This document shows, in pieces, positions 51,443 to 53,642 of a DNA stretch of 53,642 nt (within the stretch, counting starts at the first letter, position 1; every line of letters begins with the position of its first letter). This DNA comes from Ruminococcaceae bacterium UBA1036 (lineage in GTDB: Bacteria; Bacillota; Clostridia; Oscillospirales; Acutalibacteraceae). The DNA lies in contig DCEF01000017.1 in the NCBI GenBank assembly GCA_002316805.1, forward strand, positions 1 to 53,642. The letters are read 5' to 3'. Made by a program: the position numbers and the translations under genes. The notes under the pieces were generated by a model. The model saw only the letters and a program-made list of their open reading frames with translations, was not told the origin of the DNA and made no database searches.

Positions 51443-52174
51443 TTATTTTACCTCCTGCTTTGAAAACCAGTTTGCAGTTACAGCCAGCAACACCACAAAT
51501 AGAGCTATGGAAAGAATAATTCCTATTGGAACAACACCTGGATCCAATAAAGCATCCCCATGCAGAGCTGGATTACCGTTTGGAAGGATTCCCATCACCG
51601 GGCACATTAGTCTTGCTGCCCAGCTATAAGGGCAAATCCACCAAAATGATTTGGTAACCGCAAAAAAACACAAGGCAGTTCCAGCCCCAAAGTTAATGAG
51701 GACAGCCGGAAGTAGCCCGAACTTCTTTGCAAAAAACAAACAGAACGGAATCTGCCAAAGAGAGGTGACGATCAGCAGAAGCGTAGCAGTTATCATTTGA
51801 GAGATTGTTATATTCGAACTGGTGCAGTAAAAAAGCTTCCCCAGAATAATACCGGCTAAGTGAATGATATTGGCTATGGCAACATAGATTCCAATCAACG
51901 AAGCCTTTGAAATCCACGTTTTTTTTAAATTAACTGGTAGGGCAAAAACGGCCCTATAATGCAGCTTCTTTTCTTCGTTCTGGTTGACGAGTGTTGTAAG
52001 TAGGGTGACAAAGCCCGGTAAAATTAAAGCATACCACCAGTTGTAACCGTTTACAACAAAATATTTTCCCTCAATAGTTGAAAGTAGTACCATACAAACA
52101 GGCGCAATAACTACCAGTTTCTTTGCAAAGGTTCCCTTACATTTCAGATTTTCCGCTTTTATATAATCCAGCAT
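51443..52174 (-). CDS. Lantibiotic immunity ABC transporter permease, MutE/EpiE family
   Basis: 243 residues with six hydrophobic helices. It starts MLDYIKAENLKCKGTF, the usual opening of MutE/EpiE/SpaE permeases, and has NGYNWWYALILPG and CPYSWAARLMCPVMGI. ATG 52174 lies just after the LanF-like stop. A longer frame start is rejected because it reads through that gene. Second gene of LanFEG. Confidence 0.87.
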   Translation of the reverse strand: MLDYIKAENLKCKGTFAKKLVVIAPVCMVLLSTIEGKYFVVNGYNWWYALILPGFVTLLTTLVNQNEEKKLHYRAVFALPVNLKKTWISKASLIGIYVAIANIIHLAGIILGKLFYCTSSNITISQMITATLLLIVTSLWQIPFCLFFAKKFGLLPAVLINFGAGTALCFFAVTKSFWWICPYSWAARLMCPVMGILPNGNPALHGDALLDPGVVPIGIILSIALFVVLLAVTANWFSKQEVK

Positions 52175-52175
52175 T

Positions 52176-52883
52176 TCATACGCCCGCCTTTTTACTTTTT
52201 GCCACGACTTCCATAAAAAGAGATTCGAGGTCTTCACCGGGGTTGATTTTTGCCTCATAGCCTAAAACCCCGTTACTGATAATACCGATATGGTCGGCAA
52301 TCAGTTCCACTTCGGACAGAATGTGGCTCGAAAGAATGACGGTTATGCCCTGTTCCGGAAATGAGCGGATCAGACCCCGCAGGTCCTGAATGCCAATCGG
52401 GTCAAGGCCGTTTGTTGGTTCGTCCAGAATTAGCAGTTTCGGATGGTTCAGTAGGGCTATTGCAATGCCGAGGCGCTGCTTCATGCCCATCGAAAATTGT
52501 CCAGCGCGCTTTCTTCCGGTATTTGTTAAATCAACAGTTTTAAGGACTTCATTAATGCGCGAATCCGGCAGCCCCAAAAGAAGTGTGCGCACTTTAAGGT
52601 TCTCTCTTGCGGTCAAATTTTCATAAAGCGGTGGAGATTCAATCAAAGCACCAATATCCTTCAGGTCATTCCGGCTCCATGGGTGTCCTTCAAAAAGGAT
52701 TTCCCCTGAGGTTTTATGGAACATCCCGGAAATTATTTTCAATGTCGTCGATTTTCCGGCTCCGTTGGGCCCAAGCAGGCCGTAAACCGAATTTTCCTGT
52801 ATTGAGATTGAGATGTTGTTTACGGCACGTTGCTTTTGGAATGTCTTGCAAAGATTTTTTGTCTGCAAAATATAATTTGCCAT
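52176..52883 (-). CDS. Lantibiotic protection ABC transporter ATP-binding protein, MutF family
   Basis: 235-residue ATPase: Walker A GPNGAGKST, Q-loop LIESPPLYENLTA (the Gln-to-Glu change is the E-loop characteristic of lantibiotic immunity LanF proteins), signature FSMGMKQRL, Walker B LILDEPTNGLDP and LSSHILSE. ATG 52883 has GGAAG six nt upstream. A weak ATGGAA/TATAGT promoter lies at 52914-52942. First gene of the LanFEG operon. Confidence 0.92.
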   Translation of the reverse strand: MANYILQTKNLCKTFQKQRAVNNISISIQENSVYGLLGPNGAGKSTTLKIISGMFHKTSGEILFEGHPWSRNDLKDIGALIESPPLYENLTARENLKVRTLLLGLPDSRINEVLKTVDLTNTGRKRAGQFSMGMKQRLGIAIALLNHPKLLILDEPTNGLDPIGIQDLRGLIRSFPEQGITVILSSHILSEVELIADHIGIISNGVLGYEAKINPGEDLESLFMEVVAKSKKAGV

Positions 52884-53166
52884 GTTCAGCTTCCTTTCTT
52901 GAGGTCACTACATACTATAAACCCCAAGTTTAAGGATTCCATAAAGATTTGAAAAAAGTGCATTGCGCCTTTCTCGATTTGGTGAACAGTAAAAAGGCTT
53001 GGGCTGCACCGCATAACGGCATAAAAGCACCACGCCATCAACCAGTTTTAGCAGACAGCGTGGAATATTCCTGATTTCTGATTGCGCAGGTAAACCAATT
53101 AGACTGCCAGGTAATGCCTGCAGCCAGAATCAGATTTGCCAATGCAAACAACATATTCAATTTTGA
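52884..53166. other. Junction spacer between LanF-like gene and phage remnant
   Basis: Apart from the weak LanF-like promoter (52914-52942) this 283-bp stretch shows no gene, tRNA or direct repeat that I can support. Confidence 0.4.
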
Positions 53167-53642
53167 GGTCTGCTTTGCTATGGCATCTGGAAAAAGCAGG
53201 GATTTATCAAAACCACAGAAGGCAATGCCATCCACTACTGATACATCGAAAAGTTCATCGAGCGTCTCGGTGAGTGCTTCAACATCCGGGAGATTGCCTT
53301 CGACCGCTGGGGAGCTGTGCAAATGGTGCAGAACCTCGAAGGTATGGGTTTCACGGTTGTTCCATTCGGGCAGGGCTTTAAGGATATGTCGCCGCCCACG
53401 AAGGAACTCATGAAGCTCACGCTGGAAAAACGCATCGCGCACGGCGGCCACCCGATGCTCCGCTGGATGATGGACAACATCTTCATCCGCACCGACCCTG
53501 CAGGAAATATCAAAGCGGACAAGGAAAAAAGTACAGAGAAAATCGATGGTGCGATTGCAATGATCATGGCACTCGACCGTGCAATCCGTTGCGGCAATGA
53601 CAGCGGCGCTTCTGTTTACGATGACAGAGGCATTTTATTTCT
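53167..53642 (+). pseudogene. Decayed phage terminase large subunit, C-terminal part (runs off window)
   Basis: Plus-strand frame 1 reads as the nuclease half of a large terminase: GIWKKQGFIKTTEGNAIHY, stop, YIEKFIERLGECFNIREIA, then FDRWGAVQMVQNLEGMGF, PFGQGFKDMSPPTKELMK, HPMLRWMMDNIFIRTD, ADKEKSTEKIDGAIAMIM and DDRGILF. An in-frame TGA at 53239-53241 replaces the Gly expected after HY, and another TGA at 53164-53166 precedes the homologous stretch. Upstream ATPase motifs are missing. This is a phage remnant, not a working gene, unless sequencing errors caused both stops. Confidence 0.85.

Noticed and set aside
53038..53451. 137-codon minus-strand gene at the right edge
   Set aside because: It is antisense to the terminase remnant, whose plus-strand reading has clear family similarity.

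Overview
The window looks like chromosomal DNA of a spore-forming, anaerobic Gram-positive bacterium of the class Clostridia. An Oscillospiraceae-type lineage is my guess, not proven. The basis is AGGAGG-type ribosome binding sites with many GTG/TTG starts, RNase Y, SpoVS and a SpoIIQ-like LytM protein, an ECF transporter module, HydE/HydF, and compact single-strand operons.

Left part (1-13.7 kb, all on the minus strand). A tRNA run (Gly-Arg-His-Gln) sits behind a strong promoter. A ClpE-like Hsp100 ATPase, pgsA and a CvpA-family gene follow. A long housekeeping operon then starts at ruvC: ruvC-ruvA-flavodoxin-ruvB-glmM-rRNA-type methyltransferase-ecfA1-ecfA2-ecfT-truA-DUF5711.

Middle part (13.8-29.1 kb). 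mtnN, a possible small RNA, a SpoIIQ-like M23 gene and a USP-like gene lie on the plus strand. A polysaccharide deacetylase and a complete urea-type ABC transporter (urtABCDE) lie on the minus strand. Then rny-ymdB-spoVS-fakA-like-recG run on the plus strand.

30.6-37.0 kb holds the most unusual locus. One sigma-A promoter and a leader with an intrinsic terminator precede six minus-strand genes: hydE, a TM1266-type regulator, a NifH-like ATPase, a NifD-like and a NifK-like protein, and hydF. The NifH-like protein keeps both cluster cysteines. The D/K-like pair keeps part of the P-cluster cysteine pattern but appears to lack the FeMo-cofactor ligands. This suggests a nitrogenase-like reductase tied to HydE/HydF chemistry rather than N2 fixation. 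No hydG and no hydrogenase gene are in view.

37-42.3 kb is again a housekeeping operon on the minus strand: DUF951-prfA-tsaC-coaE-slt-apeB.

42.4 kb to the right end is accessory. After a tRNA-Thr/tRNA-Tyr pair come a heterodimeric ABC exporter, an AT-rich GNAT gene, a two-component system, and a LanFEG-type (MutFEG) immunity ABC transporter with no peptide precursor in view. The window ends in a decayed phage large terminase gene. Two copies of an imperfect ~55-bp repeat flank the exporter/GNAT block. The layout fits a mosaic island inserted after the tRNA pair, although no integrase is visible.
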